Positions 13,883 through 21,818 are shown, counted from the first letter of the stretch. The stretch is DNA of 26,758 nt from Anaerolineales bacterium UBA7227 (GCA_002473085.1 DKTP01000122.1:1-26758), one strand, 5' to 3'. Translations and numbers: made by a program. The notes: a model not told the origin generated them from the letters alone.

Positions 13883-14856
13883 TTTGCGCGCATGGATTTT
13901 GGCGGCGCGGCCGCCAGGCTGCCGTCCAGCAGGACGGGCAAAAACGATTCAAGGACCGCCCGGACGATGTTCACCGGGACCGCGTTCCCGGCCTGCCTGC
14001 GGGCCTGCCATTCCGTCACGACGATCTTGAACGAATCAGGAAAGCCCTGCAAGCGAAGCATTTCCCGCGGGGTCAATCGGCGTTCCCCGTCAACGAGCAA
14101 ATAATTGTAAGACGCGCCTGCCCGTAACGCGCACGAAAACGGATAGGAGGAGATATGCCCGGCCTTGTTCTCGTGCCAGATGGAAGGACTCACGTCCGGC
14201 GTGTGTTCGGCCCATCTTTTTTCGCGGATGTAATCGGAGGCGTAATATTTTTCGGGTACGTCTTTTTCGAGAATCTCGCTCAACGGGGTGAACGTCTCCT
14301 GCTTCGGCGGGAATTGAAACGCGGCCGGCCGGTCCAACCCGACGATGATCACCCGCTCTCGTTTTTGGGGCAATCCATAATCCAGAGCGTTCAGCGATTG
14401 GTAATAGACTGTGTATCCTAACTCGTCGCGCAGAACGTGCAGGATCTGCTTCAACGTCTCGCCTTTGTTGTGTCCGATCAACCGCTTGACGTTCTCAAGG
14501 ACAAATCCCCTCGGCTTTTTCGCCGCCAAAATCCTGGCGATGTCAAAAAATAAAGTGCCGCGGGTATCGTCGAATCCTTTGCCGTTCCCTATGATGCTGA
14601 AGGGCTGGCAGGGAAAACCCGCAAATAAAATGTCGTGGTCGGGGATGTCGTTTTCGTGGACCTGCGTGATGTCGCCTGAAGGATACTCGCCAAAGTTGGC
14701 GTGATAGGCCGCGCGCGCGCCGGGGTCAATATCGCTCGAAAAAACGCATCGGGAAGCCAGGCCGTATTTCGAGAAGACCTGCTCCGCGGCGATCCTGAAT
14801 CCGCCGATGCCGCAGAACAAATCCACAAAGCGGATGAGATTGTCGTCGTTTCGCAT
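13879..14856 (-). CDS. dcm: DNA (cytosine-5) methyltransferase, Dcm type
   Basis: A 325-residue C5 methyltransferase with all core motifs: I (VDLFCGIGG, 11-19), IV with nucleophile C83 in GFPCQPFS, VI (ENV, 121-123), VIII (QKRER, about 164-168), IX (LTPREMLRLQGFP) and X (QAGNAVPV). The target-recognition region before motif IX is short, so the recognition site cannot be read. It transfers a methyl group from S-adenosylmethionine to cytosine. It is coupled to vsr downstream. No restriction endonuclease gene lies next to the pair, so this may be an orphan methyltransferase or the remnant of a restriction-modification system. Confidence 0.93.
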   Translation of the reverse strand: MRNDDNLIRFVDLFCGIGGFRIAAEQVFSKYGLASRCVFSSDIDPGARAAYHANFGEYPSGDITQVHENDIPDHDILFAGFPCQPFSIIGNGKGFDDTRGTLFFDIARILAAKKPRGFVLENVKRLIGHNKGETLKQILHVLRDELGYTVYYQSLNALDYGLPQKRERVIIVGLDRPAAFQFPPKQETFTPLSEILEKDVPEKYYASDYIREKRWAEHTPDVSPSIWHENKAGHISSYPFSCALRAGASYNYLLVDGERRLTPREMLRLQGFPDSFKIVVTEWQARRQAGNAVPVNIVRAVLESFLPVLLDGSLAAAPPKSMRAK

Positions 14857-14908
14857 TTCTATCGTCCCCGAATCCGCCGCGCAAAATGATATTTGAAAAC
14901 GCGGCTGC

Positions 14909-14928
14909 CATGTCCGATCATGTCCGAC
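14909..14928. repeat. Perfect tandem nonamer between radC and dcm
   Basis: CATGTCCGAT (14909-14918) is followed directly by CATGTCCGAC (14919-14928). It sits upstream of the methyltransferase start and just past the radC stop, and could be a regulator half-site pair; no partner is known. Confidence 0.5.
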
Positions 14929-14930
14929 TC

Positions 14931-15638
14931 CTACGCGAATCCCAGGCCGCGTTCCTTCAACGACGCCCAGCGTCCCTGACCGATGACCATGTGGTCCAGC
15001 ACTTCCACGTCCAGTATCTTCCCCGCCTGGATGATGGCGCGCGTCACGGCCACGTCGTCCGGGCTGGGAGTCGGGTCGCCGCTGGGGTGATTGTGGATGA
15101 CGATCAGCGCCGAGGCGTTCTTGCGGACCGCCTCCTTGAAGACCTCGCCCACGCGTACCTGCGACGAGTTGACCGATCCCTTGTACACCTCCACCGTCTC
15201 GAGGACGCGGTTCCGTCGGTCGAGCAGGATGACGCGCAGATGCTCCTGCTCCAGCGCGGACATCTCGTACGCCACCAGCGCGGCCGCGTCCGCGGGACTG
15301 TTGATGGTCGGCCGCTCCTCGGGCGACTCCAGCGTGAGGCGGCGTCCCAACTCGATGGCGGCCTTGATCTGGGAGGCTTTGGCTTCGCCCAGCCCGTGCT
15401 GTTTTTTCAACTCCGCGAACGGCGCGCGGTGCAAGCCGCCCAGCCCGCCGAACGTTTTCAGCAGGCGCTGTCCCACCGTGACGGCGTTCTCGCCCTTGAC
15501 TCCCACGCGCAGCAGGATGGCGATCAGTTCGGCGTTGCTCAACGCCTGCGGTCCCAGCGACGCCAGCCGCTCGCGCGGACGGTCCGCTTCGTGCAGGTCG
15601 GTGATGCGATAGGCAGGTTTGGATTCGATTTCAGCCAT
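14931..15638 (-). CDS. radC: RadC family JAB/MPN-domain protein
   Basis: A 235-residue protein of normal RadC length. The N-terminal helical part includes an HhH-like segment (HGLGEAKASQIKAAIELGRR, 81-100). The C-terminal JAMM domain carries HNHPSGDPTPSPDD with H182, H184 and D195 as metal ligands, and an upstream conserved Glu in the EVYKGSVNSS region. Historically called DNA repair protein RadC; the biochemical function is still uncertain. The start at 15638 was chosen for the conserved MAEI..YRITDL N-terminus and an AGGA upstream. Longer in-frame extensions lack protein-like composition. It reads in the same direction as dcm/vsr, with a 74-bp gap. Confidence 0.92.
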   Translation of the reverse strand: MAEIESKPAYRITDLHEADRPRERLASLGPQALSNAELIAILLRVGVKGENAVTVGQRLLKTFGGLGGLHRAPFAELKKQHGLGEAKASQIKAAIELGRRLTLESPEERPTINSPADAAALVAYEMSALEQEHLRVILLDRRNRVLETVEVYKGSVNSSQVRVGEVFKEAVRKNASALIVIHNHPSGDPTPSPDDVAVTRAIIQAGKILDVEVLDHMVIGQGRWASLKERGLGFA

Positions 15639-15928
15639 GGCGTTTTTTCCTGATGGAAGATGGTTTGATTTTACAACCTTTTTCCCACAATGCCGAACTT
15701 TGTTAGCGTTTTCGCCATTCGACGGATTGCCATGTCTCAATTTGTGATCCCTGCGGACGGCCTGGCCTGTCTTCTGACGGCGGTCTTTGCGCATGCGCTT
15801 GGTCTGACGGGAGTCCCTGCGCCGAATTTGCCGATCGCGAACCGGCGGATTTCCCAGGAGCGCTTCGCGGCATTCGCGTTGAGTATCCTCTGACTTTGCT
15901 GCAGCCATGTGACGGCAGCCAATTGACC
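15639..15928. other. Non-coding stretch between radC and the cold-shock gene
   Basis: No convincing gene is seen. Short open frames on both strands have no recognisable motif and no ribosome-binding site. A T-rich patch at about 15640-15685 probably includes the radC promoter (TAAAAT on the minus strand), but its -35 is weak. Confidence 0.5.
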
Positions 15929-15957
15929 TTGACACCTCCCAACGGTAGTGATTAAAT
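15929..15957 (+). promoter_or_regulatory. Promoter of the cold-shock gene
   Basis: TTGACA (15929-15934), a 17-bp spacer and TTAAAT (15952-15957). A second TTGACC lies just upstream (15923-15928). Confidence 0.7.
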
Positions 15958-15963
15958 AACGCC

Positions 15964-16033
15964 AATGCCCGAGATCGCCCGTGCAAGCGAGACGGACGTC
16001 CGGGCGAATTTCATTTCTGTAGGAGAAAGTAGT
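15964..16033 (+). promoter_or_regulatory. Long structured 5' leader of the cold-shock mRNA
   Basis: About 70 bases separate the predicted transcription start from the ATG. CGCCCG (15976-15981) can pair with CGGGCG (16001-16006). A strong TAGGAGAAAG Shine-Dalgarno ends the leader. Cold-shock mRNAs often have temperature-responsive leaders; that role is inferred here. Confidence 0.5.
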
Positions 16034-16246
16034 ATGTCTGAGCGTTATGTCGGCACCGTCAAGTGGTTCAATGCCACGAAAGGTTATGGCTTCATTGGCC
16101 GTGAGAATGGCGAGGATGTCTTCGTCCATTTCTCCGCGTTGCAGATGGACGGCTACAAAAAGCTGGACGCGGACCAGAAGGTGGAATTCTCCATCGAAGA
16201 AGGTCCGAAAGGATTGCAGGCGGCAGAAGTAAAGCTGGTCTCATAA
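16034..16246 (+). CDS. Cold-shock domain protein (CspA family)
   Basis: A 70-residue single cold-shock domain with the RNA-binding motifs KGYGFIG (RNP1) and DVFVHFSAL (RNP2) and the usual [13 protein letters not shown] start. It binds single-stranded RNA or DNA and loosens mRNA structure. AGGAG (16021-16025) supports the ATG at 16034. It is monocistronic, with its own promoter, leader and terminator. Confidence 0.96.
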   Translation: MSERYVGTVKWFNATKGYGFIGRENGEDVFVHFSALQMDGYKKLDADQKVEFSIEEGPKGLQAAEVKLVS

Positions 16247-16268
16247 ACCTTTCAAAAAGCATGAACGA

Positions 16269-16298
16269 CAGGGCTGCGGAAAGCAGCCCTGTTTTATT
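16269..16298 (+). terminator. Terminator of the cold-shock gene
   Basis: CAGGGCTGC (16269-16277), GGAAA loop, GCAGCCCTG (16283-16291), then TTTTATTT. The stem is a perfect nine base pairs, starting 23 bases after the stop. Confidence 0.95.
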
Positions 16299-16376
16299 TG
16301 GCGCCCGGCATGGACGTTGACCGGCAGGGAAGGGACGATCGCGCAGGCAGCTAGCCGCCGCTCCCTGCTCGATTCG

Positions 16377-16430
16377 TGACAAATGTCAGTGTGTAATGCC
16401 CCTGTTTGCGAAAGAGGAAGTGGATATAAT
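16377..16430 (+). promoter_or_regulatory. Probable promoter of the ferredoxin operon with a TGAC-N4-GTCA palindrome
   Basis: A consensus -10 TATAAT is at 16425-16430, with no good -35 (CTGTTT at the 17-bp position). The palindrome TGAC-AAAT-GTCA (16377-16388) is centred about 54 bases before the predicted start. It resembles sites of Crp/Fnr-family regulators such as HcpR (TTGAC-N4-GTCAA). The assignment is tentative. Confidence 0.45.
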
Positions 16431-16562
16431 CCAAACAGTCGCCGCCTTTTTATCCTTCAAGAGACTTGATCGGTCGTGGCTCACGTTGCCGGGTTGCTCC
16501 GGAGGAATCCGATTCGTCTCCCGTACATCGGATGAAGTCCAGGAATGAGCCTGAAAGGAAGC

Positions 16563-16829
16563 ATGTCGTTGTTGGGTTTGTTTCGCCATGAATCTGCGCG
16601 TCGCAAGGCGCTCAGCGCCGGGCAGGTTGTGCCAGATCGGATGCGCTGCGTGCAATGCGGGATCTGTTCATACAATTGCCCGATCAACATTGACGTGCGC
16701 CGCCATGCCTGGACCGGCGAGGCTGTGCAAAACAGCCGCTGCCTGACGTGCGGCGAATGTGTGGCGCGTTGTCCGCGCGGGGCTTTGCGCTTCGAACGCA
16801 CGGACCTGTTTGGGGAGACGGCTAAATGA
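16563..16829 (+). CDS. Small 2[4Fe-4S] ferredoxin-type protein
   Basis: An 88-residue iron-sulfur protein. Two cluster motifs are complete: CVQCGICSYNCP and CLTCGECVARCP. The spacing between them (about 25 residues) is that of electron-transfer subunits rather than of the smallest clostridial ferredoxins. Start 16563 is preferred because AAGGAA lies three to four bases upstream; an ATG at 16545 is in frame but its AGGA touches the start codon. The stop overlaps the next ATG (ATGA), coupling it to a flavoprotein oxidoreductase that is its likely redox partner but is now truncated. Confidence 0.85.
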   Translation: MSLLGLFRHESARRKALSAGQVVPDRMRCVQCGICSYNCPINIDVRRHAWTGEAVQNSRCLTCGECVARCPRGALRFERTDLFGETAK

Positions 16830-17218
16830 CGCGTTATCTCATCCTGGGCATGGGCGTGGCCGGGATCGCCGCGGCGGAGGCGATCCGCTCCACGGCGCCG
16901 GGCGCGGAAATCCTTCTGCTCAGCGACGATCCGTTCGGCTACTACTCGCGCCCAGGACTGGCTTATTACCTGACGGGGGAGATGGCCGAAAAGCAATTGT
17001 TCCCGTTTACCATAGGCGACTTCCATAAGCTGCATAGCCGATATGTGCAAGGGCGCGCCACCGCGATTTTCCGCGGCGAACGCCAAATCGAAGTGGATGG
17101 GAAGAACCGCATCTCTTATGATCGCCTGTTGATCGCGGTTGGCGCGCGGGCGCTTCCCTCAAGGTATATAAAGGCAACCGGGTGGTCCAGCCGTATCGCG
17201 GCCAGGAAGTGGTCTTGA
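16826..17218 (+). pseudogene. Truncated FAD/NAD(P)-dependent oxidoreductase
   Basis: The first ~112 residues are a clean pyridine-nucleotide-disulfide oxidoreductase N-terminus: a Rossmann ILGMGVAGIAAAEAIRS motif, SRPGLAYYLTGEM, and YDRLLIAVGARALP. Family members are usually about 400 residues, and here homology stops near 17157. The remaining ~18 residues read a different sequence out of frame until a TGA at 17216. The NAD-binding domain and C-terminus are missing. It was probably the reductase partner of the preceding ferredoxin. The truncation coincides with the start of an unrelated gene fragment, so a deletion or an assembly join is likely. Confidence 0.8.
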
Positions 17219-17394
17219 ATACCGCGGCAGCCACCCGTTATCTTTACAAGACCAGCGCCACCGCCGTTCCCACCCCGATCACCTTCGCGGACTTGAAGGT
17301 GGGGCAGGCGGTCAGCGCGCAAGGCCGGCTTGCCAATGGCGTCTGGACAGTCACCCGCATCACGGTCGGAGCAAAACTATCCTGCTTCCCGTAG
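17147..17394 (+). pseudogene. 3' fragment of a DUF5666-like gene
   Basis: In the frame ending at the TAG at 17392, an open stretch without its own proper start reads ASLKVYKGNRVVQPYRG, then ITFADLKVGQAVSAQGRL and NGVWTVTRITV. The last part resembles the small beta-barrel repeats of DUF5666-type exported proteins (D-L-K-V-G-x-x-V-x-x-x-G). A GTG at 17182 could start a 70-residue product but has no ribosome-binding site. It is followed by a strong terminator at 17412. It looks like the tail of a gene whose 5' part was lost when it was joined to the oxidoreductase. Confidence 0.6.
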
Positions 17395-17411
17395 TATATG
17401 TTTCTTGTAGG

Positions 17412-17446
17412 CGCCTCCGAATCCGCAGGGATTCGGAGGCGGTTTT
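17412..17446 (+). terminator. Strong Rho-independent terminator
   Basis: A perfect 13-bp stem (17412-17424 with 17429-17441), GCAG loop, followed by GTTTTG. It ends the gene-fragment transcript and isolates the exporter operon. Confidence 0.92.
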
Positions 17447-17570
17447 GATTGGGTGGTCAACGCTTCGCTCGGAACCGTCCGTATCGTCACAACCCCAAAG
17501 AGCAGAACGCATTACGCCGTCGGCGCGCGGCGGGACGTTGCAGCACGCCTTCCGACCCGGCGCTTCGGTT

Positions 17571-17625
17571 CTTTATCGTTTCTTTGTAAACGCATTGCAT
17601 CCGCTTTACGAGAGTCATCTATAGT
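17571..17625 (+). promoter_or_regulatory. Exporter-operon promoter with the same 11-bp unit grid as the regulator promoter
   Basis: Units CTTTATCGTTT, CTTTGTAAACG, CATTGCATCCG, CTTTACGAGAG and TCATCTATAGT run to the -10 TATAGT (17620-17625). As at 9033-9087, the -10 is exactly the last six bases of unit 5. The words GCATT-T/G-CATCCGC, TTTAC and GAGA are shared in order. It is a probable target of the response regulator encoded at 9173. Confidence 0.7.
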
Positions 17626-17661
17626 TGCGGACACATCAGGAATTTGTAACAGGAGCAAACC

Positions 17662-19077
17662 GTGGAAAAAACAAAACAATCCTCGCGCAAAGCGCGCTCG
17701 ATTCGCAATTGGGCGATCTTTGCGATTGTGTCGGCGCTGGCCGGGGTGGGAGCGTATTTTGTCTGGCCCGCCTCCGAGACAACCGCCGCCGAGCCTGCCC
17801 TGCAAACGGCCAGGGCGCGCGTGGGCGACCTGGTCATTACCGCCAGCGGCGCGGGGACGGTGGTCCCCGCCGCGCAGGTGGACTTGGGATTCCGTTCCGG
17901 CGGCGTCGTGGATGAGCTGGGCGGCTCGGTGGGCGACGCCGTGAAGGCGGGGCAGATCCTGGCGCGGCTGGAAGGGAACGTCCAGGCCGAGGCGGATTTC
18001 CAGGCGTTGTTTACCGCGAACGGTATTTTGCAGGCGCAGGGGGTTGTGGCCGAAACGCAGAATTCATTGGACAAAGCCGTTGAAAACCTGAAATACCTGA
18101 TTAGTCCGCTGGCGTATTACTACGAAGAAAAACTGGCCGAAGCGCAGGCCGAGTTGGAGGCTTTAAGAGCCGAGTCGACCGCGACCAAAGAGGCCATTGC
18201 CGAAGCGGAGGCTAACTTAAAGCGCGCCGAAAATTCCCTGAAATACGCGCAGAATCTTTACGTCGAAGAATATGTTCCCGCGACCTTCACCTATTCTTGG
18301 AAGGATACGCAGGCGATGGAAACCATGACGGAAACCATCCCGCCCAGCGACGGCGACGTGATTCTTGCCCGCGCCAACGTGGAAGCCGCGCGGGTCGCGT
18401 TGCAGGACGCGCAAGCCGCGCTGGAAATCGTCCAGGCTGGGCCGGACGCGTTGACCCGGCCCCTGGCCGCGTTGGGATCGCAGGTTGCCAAAATCGAACG
18501 GACGCGCCTCGCGATGGAATCTACCCGCCTGGTCGCTCCCTTTGACGGGACGATCACCAGCCTGACCGCGTCGGTGGGGCAGACGGTCGGCTCCGCTCCC
18601 GTTTTGAGCGTCGCCACTACAGAGAATTTGCTGGCGCGTTTCTATCTCGATGAAACTGACGCGGACAAGGTCGCGGCCGGCCGGCGGGCGACGTTCGTCT
18701 TTGACGCGTATCCTGAACTCTCTCTGGCCGGCGAAATCCTGCGCGTGGAACCCGCCCTCCAGATCGTGGACGGCGCGCCCGCGCTCGTCGTCTGGGCGAA
18801 ACTGACCGATACCGCCGATGTCGCCATCCTGGCGGGTATGAGCGTCGAGGTGGAAGTGACCTCAGGGGAGGCGCGCGGCGCGCTCATCATCCCTGTCCAG
18901 GCGCTGCGCGAACTTACTCCCGGTTCGTACGCGGTCTTCGTCGTCCAGGATGACGGCTCCTTGCAGATGACGCCCGTTACCGTCGGCCTGCGCGATTATG
19001 CCAACGCGGAGATCCTCGAGGGTTTGGAGGTCGGCGATGTGGTCAGCACGGGGACTGTGGAAACCCGGCAGCCGTAA
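17662..19077 (+). CDS. MacA/HlyD-like periplasmic-adaptor-type exporter subunit
   Basis: A 471-residue membrane-fusion-type protein. It has a short cytoplasmic N-terminus, one membrane helix (about 14-36), a split lipoyl/barrel-sandwich (LVITASGAGTVVPAAQVDLGFRSGG and RLVAPFDGTITSL), a long Ala/Glu-rich coiled coil (about 120-275), a beta-barrel and a membrane-proximal domain (IIPVQAL, GSYAVFVV). The start is GTG 17662, with AGGAG six bases upstream. It heads an operon with MacB-like ATPase and permease. Since no outer-membrane channel is encoded nearby, in a monoderm it would act as an extracellular cap or substrate guide. Regulation by the 11-bp repeat promoter at 17571 is predicted. Confidence 0.9.
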   Translation: MEKTKQSSRKARSIRNWAIFAIVSALAGVGAYFVWPASETTAAEPALQTARARVGDLVITASGAGTVVPAAQVDLGFRSGGVVDELGGSVGDAVKAGQILARLEGNVQAEADFQALFTANGILQAQGVVAETQNSLDKAVENLKYLISPLAYYYEEKLAEAQAELEALRAESTATKEAIAEAEANLKRAENSLKYAQNLYVEEYVPATFTYSWKDTQAMETMTETIPPSDGDVILARANVEAARVALQDAQAALEIVQAGPDALTRPLAALGSQVAKIERTRLAMESTRLVAPFDGTITSLTASVGQTVGSAPVLSVATTENLLARFYLDETDADKVAAGRRATFVFDAYPELSLAGEILRVEPALQIVDGAPALVVWAKLTDTADVAILAGMSVEVEVTSGEARGALIIPVQALRELTPGSYAVFVVQDDGSLQMTPVTVGLRDYANAEILEGLEVGDVVSTGTVETRQP

Positions 19078-19096
19078 GCGGCGGCGAGGCGTCATC

Positions 19097-19819
19097 ATGG
19101 ACAAGCCTTTGATTGAAATTACGGATCTGACCAAAGTATACGGGGAGGGCGAGGCGGCGGTCTACGCGCTGGCAGGGGTGGACGTGCAGGTGGCGAGCGG
19201 CGAATTCGTCGCTATCATGGGGCCTTCGGGTTCGGGCAAATCCACGCTGATGAACATCCTCGGCTGCCTCGACCGTCCCACCGAAGGCGCGTACATCCTC
19301 GACGGCCGCGACGTGAGCCGGCTGAGCAGGAACGAACTGGCGGAAGTTCGCAACCAGAAACTCGGCTTCATCTTCCAGTCCTTCAACCTCCTGCCGCGCC
19401 TGAGCGCGCTGTCCAATGTGATGCTGCCCCTGCTCTATGCCGAAGAAGACGTGAGCGACGCGCAGGCCGAGGAACGCGCCATCGCCGCGCTCGCCTCGGT
19501 CGGGCTGGAAAACCGGCTGCACCACCGTCCCAACCAACTCTCCGGGGGGCAGCAGCAACGCGTGGCGATCGCGCGCGCCCTGATAAACGACCCTCCGCTG
19601 ATTTTGGCGGACGAACCGACGGGCAACCTCGATTCGAAATCCAGCGTGGAAATCCTGGATATTTTAGAAACCCTTCACCAGGGCGGCGCGACCATCGTCA
19701 TGGTCACGCATGCCGCCGATATTGCCGAGCGCGCCCAGCGCGTCATCTGCTTCAAGGATGGAAAGGTCCTGTCTGATGGGCGCGACGGCAAAAACCGTTG
19801 TTCAGGATCGCCGAATTAG
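19097..19819 (+). CDS. MacB/LolD-type ABC transporter ATP-binding protein
   Basis: A 240-residue nucleotide-binding subunit. Walker [10 protein letters not shown] (42-50), Q-loop Q94 in [10 protein letters not shown], signature LSGGQQQR (148-155), Walker [10 protein letters not shown] (D172/E173) and H-loop H205 are all intact. The [16 protein letters not shown] stretch is typical of the MacB/LolD/FtsE group, which drives mechanotransmission rather than transmembrane transport. Start 19097 follows the adaptor stop by 19 bases. The last ~15 residues ([14 protein letters not shown]) look unconserved. Confidence 0.94.
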   Translation: MDKPLIEITDLTKVYGEGEAAVYALAGVDVQVASGEFVAIMGPSGSGKSTLMNILGCLDRPTEGAYILDGRDVSRLSRNELAEVRNQKLGFIFQSFNLLPRLSALSNVMLPLLYAEEDVSDAQAEERAIAALASVGLENRLHHRPNQLSGGQQQRVAIARALINDPPLILADEPTGNLDSKSSVEILDILETLHQGGATIVMVTHAADIAERAQRVICFKDGKVLSDGRDGKNRCSGSPN

Positions 19820-19933
19820 TCTCAAATCGCCGCGGCGCAAATCCTTTGAGCGCGGAGACGCGTGGATTTAAAAAATCCGCGCCCGAGCGATGCGGCACGG
19901 GAATTTCCAGAAAACCAGAATTAGAGGCATTTC
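19820..19933 (+). other. Intercistronic spacer with a hairpin
   Basis: A 114-bp gap inside the exporter operon. GGATTT (19864-19869) pairs with AAATCC (19873-19878), extended by flanking CGC/GCG across one bulge, without a T tract. It may be an mRNA processing or stability structure rather than a terminator. Confidence 0.4.
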
Positions 19934-21145
19934 ATGAAACTCGGAAAAATATTCCGCACCGCCTGGGAAGGCTTGATGCTCAATAAAGCCCGTTCGTTCC
20001 TCACCACTTTGGGCGTCATCATTGGGGTGGCCTCGGTCATCGTCATGCTGGCGGTCAGCGCGGGCGCGGAAGCCTCCATTGCCGACCAGATTAACGCCCT
20101 CGGCGCGGACCTGATCATCGTCTCGCCCATGCGGGGCGTGCCCGGCGCCGCGCGCACCCTGCTGCTGGAAGACGCGTACGCCATCCAGAAACAAGTGACA
20201 GGCATCACCGGCATCTCAGCCGAACAAACGCCTCCGCCGCAAAACGTCCGCGCGGGCGGACGCACGCTCGAAGCCATCGCGCTGGTCGGAACCACCTCCG
20301 ACTTCCCCCATGTGCGCGATTATGCCGTCGCCGAAGGGCGTTACTTCACCGCCGACGAAGACGAGCGGAAAGCGAAACTGGTCGTGCTGGGTTCGGGTAT
20401 CGCGGCCGACCTGTTCGGCGCGGAGAGCGCCCTCGGGCAGACCGTCACCGTCGGCGCGGTCAAACTTACCGTCATCGGCGTGATGGAGTCGAAAGGCATT
20501 GTCTCCGACGTGGATTACGACGGGCGCATCTACCTGCCCCTCAACCTGGTCTTCCAAAAATACATGCCCGCCGCCATGCTGCGCGCCGACGCCGTCCGCA
20601 CGATCTATCTCAAGGCCGAAAACCAGGAAAAAATCCCCAGCGTCATCGCGCAGACCTCCGCCCTGCTCGTGGACCGTCACAAAGTGGACGCGGCCAAACC
20701 CGACTTTACCGTGCAGACCCAGCAGGACATCATCGCCACGCAGGAAGCCGCCACCGCCGCTTTCCGCGACCTGCTGGCATGGGTGGCGGGCGTCTCGCTG
20801 CTGGTGGGCGGCATCGGCATCATGAACATTATGCTGGTCTCCGTCACCGAACGCACGCGCGAAATCGGCTTGCGCCAGGCGTTGGGGGCGCGCCCCTTCA
20901 CCGTGCTGGCTCAATTTCTCATCGAGGCGGTCATCCTCAGCCTGGCGGGCGGACTGGTCGGCGTCTTCGTCGGCGTGGGCAGCGCGTACCTTTTCGGCTC
21001 GCTCGGAGACATGCGCACCGAGATCGTCCCGTTTTCCATCCCCCTGGCCTTCGGCGCGGCGGCCATCGTCGGCATCTTCTTTGGATATTATCCCGCCACA
21101 CGCGCCGCGAAACTGGATCCGATCGAAGCGCTGCGACGCGAATAA
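19934..21145 (+). CDS. MacB-like ABC transporter permease
   Basis: A 403-residue permease of the MacB_PCD/FtsX architecture. It has an N-terminal helix (KARSFLTTLGVIIGVASVIVMLAV, about 19-42), a large extracytoplasmic domain (about 45-275), then three helices. The FtsX signature is GGIGIMNIMLVSVTERTREIGLRQALGA, and the C-terminus is the conserved YPATRAAKLDPIEALRRE. It partners with the ATPase encoded just upstream. GAGG (19923-19926) precedes the ATG. The substrate may be a peptide, lipid or antimicrobial and cannot be told from sequence. Confidence 0.94.
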   Translation: MKLGKIFRTAWEGLMLNKARSFLTTLGVIIGVASVIVMLAVSAGAEASIADQINALGADLIIVSPMRGVPGAARTLLLEDAYAIQKQVTGITGISAEQTPPPQNVRAGGRTLEAIALVGTTSDFPHVRDYAVAEGRYFTADEDERKAKLVVLGSGIAADLFGAESALGQTVTVGAVKLTVIGVMESKGIVSDVDYDGRIYLPLNLVFQKYMPAAMLRADAVRTIYLKAENQEKIPSVIAQTSALLVDRHKVDAAKPDFTVQTQQDIIATQEAATAAFRDLLAWVAGVSLLVGGIGIMNIMLVSVTERTREIGLRQALGARPFTVLAQFLIEAVILSLAGGLVGVFVGVGSAYLFGSLGDMRTEIVPFSIPLAFGAAAIVGIFFGYYPATRAAKLDPIEALRRE

Positions 21146-21176
21146 CTTGTAACTTTTCCCCGAAAGGACTCCCCCC

Positions 21177-21749
21177 ATGACTCGCACCTCCCTCCTCATC
21201 CTGATCCTCTCCCTCCTCCTCGCGTCCTGCTCAGGGACAGCGGGTTCGGTTTCGACGACCGCCGTCAACCCCGGAGCCTACGTCAGCCCAAACCTGGATA
21301 CCGATTATGAAAACGCGCTCAACGCTCGTATGCAACTGACGCTTGGCTCGCTCAAACTGGCCGAGACCGCCGCTCCCATCACCGCGGAACAGGCAAGAAT
21401 CATGCTTCCCCTCTGGCAGGCGCTCCAAAATATGACGCGCACCGGCAACAGCGCGCAGGCCGAAGTCGACGCGCTGCTCGCGCAAATCGAATCTACTTTT
21501 ACGGCCGAACAATTGACGGCCATACGCGGCATGAGACTCGCCTCGGCAGACCTTCAAGCCTGGGCCGCCGCCAACAACATCACGCTCGGCAGCAACGGCG
21601 GGCAGGGAATGGGACAGGGGAGCGGCATGTCGCCCGAAGCGCGCGCCACCAAGCAAGCCGAGATGGGCGTTACGCGCGAAAGCGGCGGCGGCGCGGCTTC
21701 GGCCCTGCTCGATTCCTTAATCGTCTACCTGCAAGGACGGGCGCAATAA
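21177..21749 (+). CDS. Lipoprotein with Spy/CpxP-like TAEQ motifs
   Basis: A 190-residue lipoprotein. Signal peptide 1-17 ends in the lipobox LASC with lipidated C18. The mature part is mostly helical and carries ITAEQARIMLPLWQAL (68-83) and FTAEQLTAIRGMR (108-120), resembling the LTxxQ repeats of Spy/CpxP envelope-stress proteins. A Gly/Gln/Met-rich linker (GGQGMGQGSGM) and a short helical C-terminus follow. AAAGGA (21163-21168) precedes the ATG. It lies 31 bases after the permease stop and is the last gene of the exporter operon. The Spy-like assignment is inference from motif and context. Confidence 0.75.
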   Translation: MTRTSLLILILSLLLASCSGTAGSVSTTAVNPGAYVSPNLDTDYENALNARMQLTLGSLKLAETAAPITAEQARIMLPLWQALQNMTRTGNSAQAEVDALLAQIESTFTAEQLTAIRGMRLASADLQAWAAANNITLGSNGGQGMGQGSGMSPEARATKQAEMGVTRESGGGAASALLDSLIVYLQGRAQ

Positions 21750-21818
21750 CCCTCGGCGCCTGCGCGGCCCGATTTCCATCGCGCGGACCGGCCGCTGGCG
21801 CCGCGCCGCCGCGCAGGG

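Noticed and set aside
15690..15893. 67-codon open frame between radC and the cold-shock gene
   Set aside because: No ribosome-binding site, no recognisable motif, and composition like a chance open frame in GC-rich DNA.
15639..15986. N-terminal extension of RadC
   Set aside because: The extra ~116 residues are Arg/Lys-rich and unlike RadC; the conserved start is at 15638.
21750..21818. Terminator between the convergent exporter and MFS genes
   Set aside because: GC-rich complementary words are present but no stem with a T tract could be defined.
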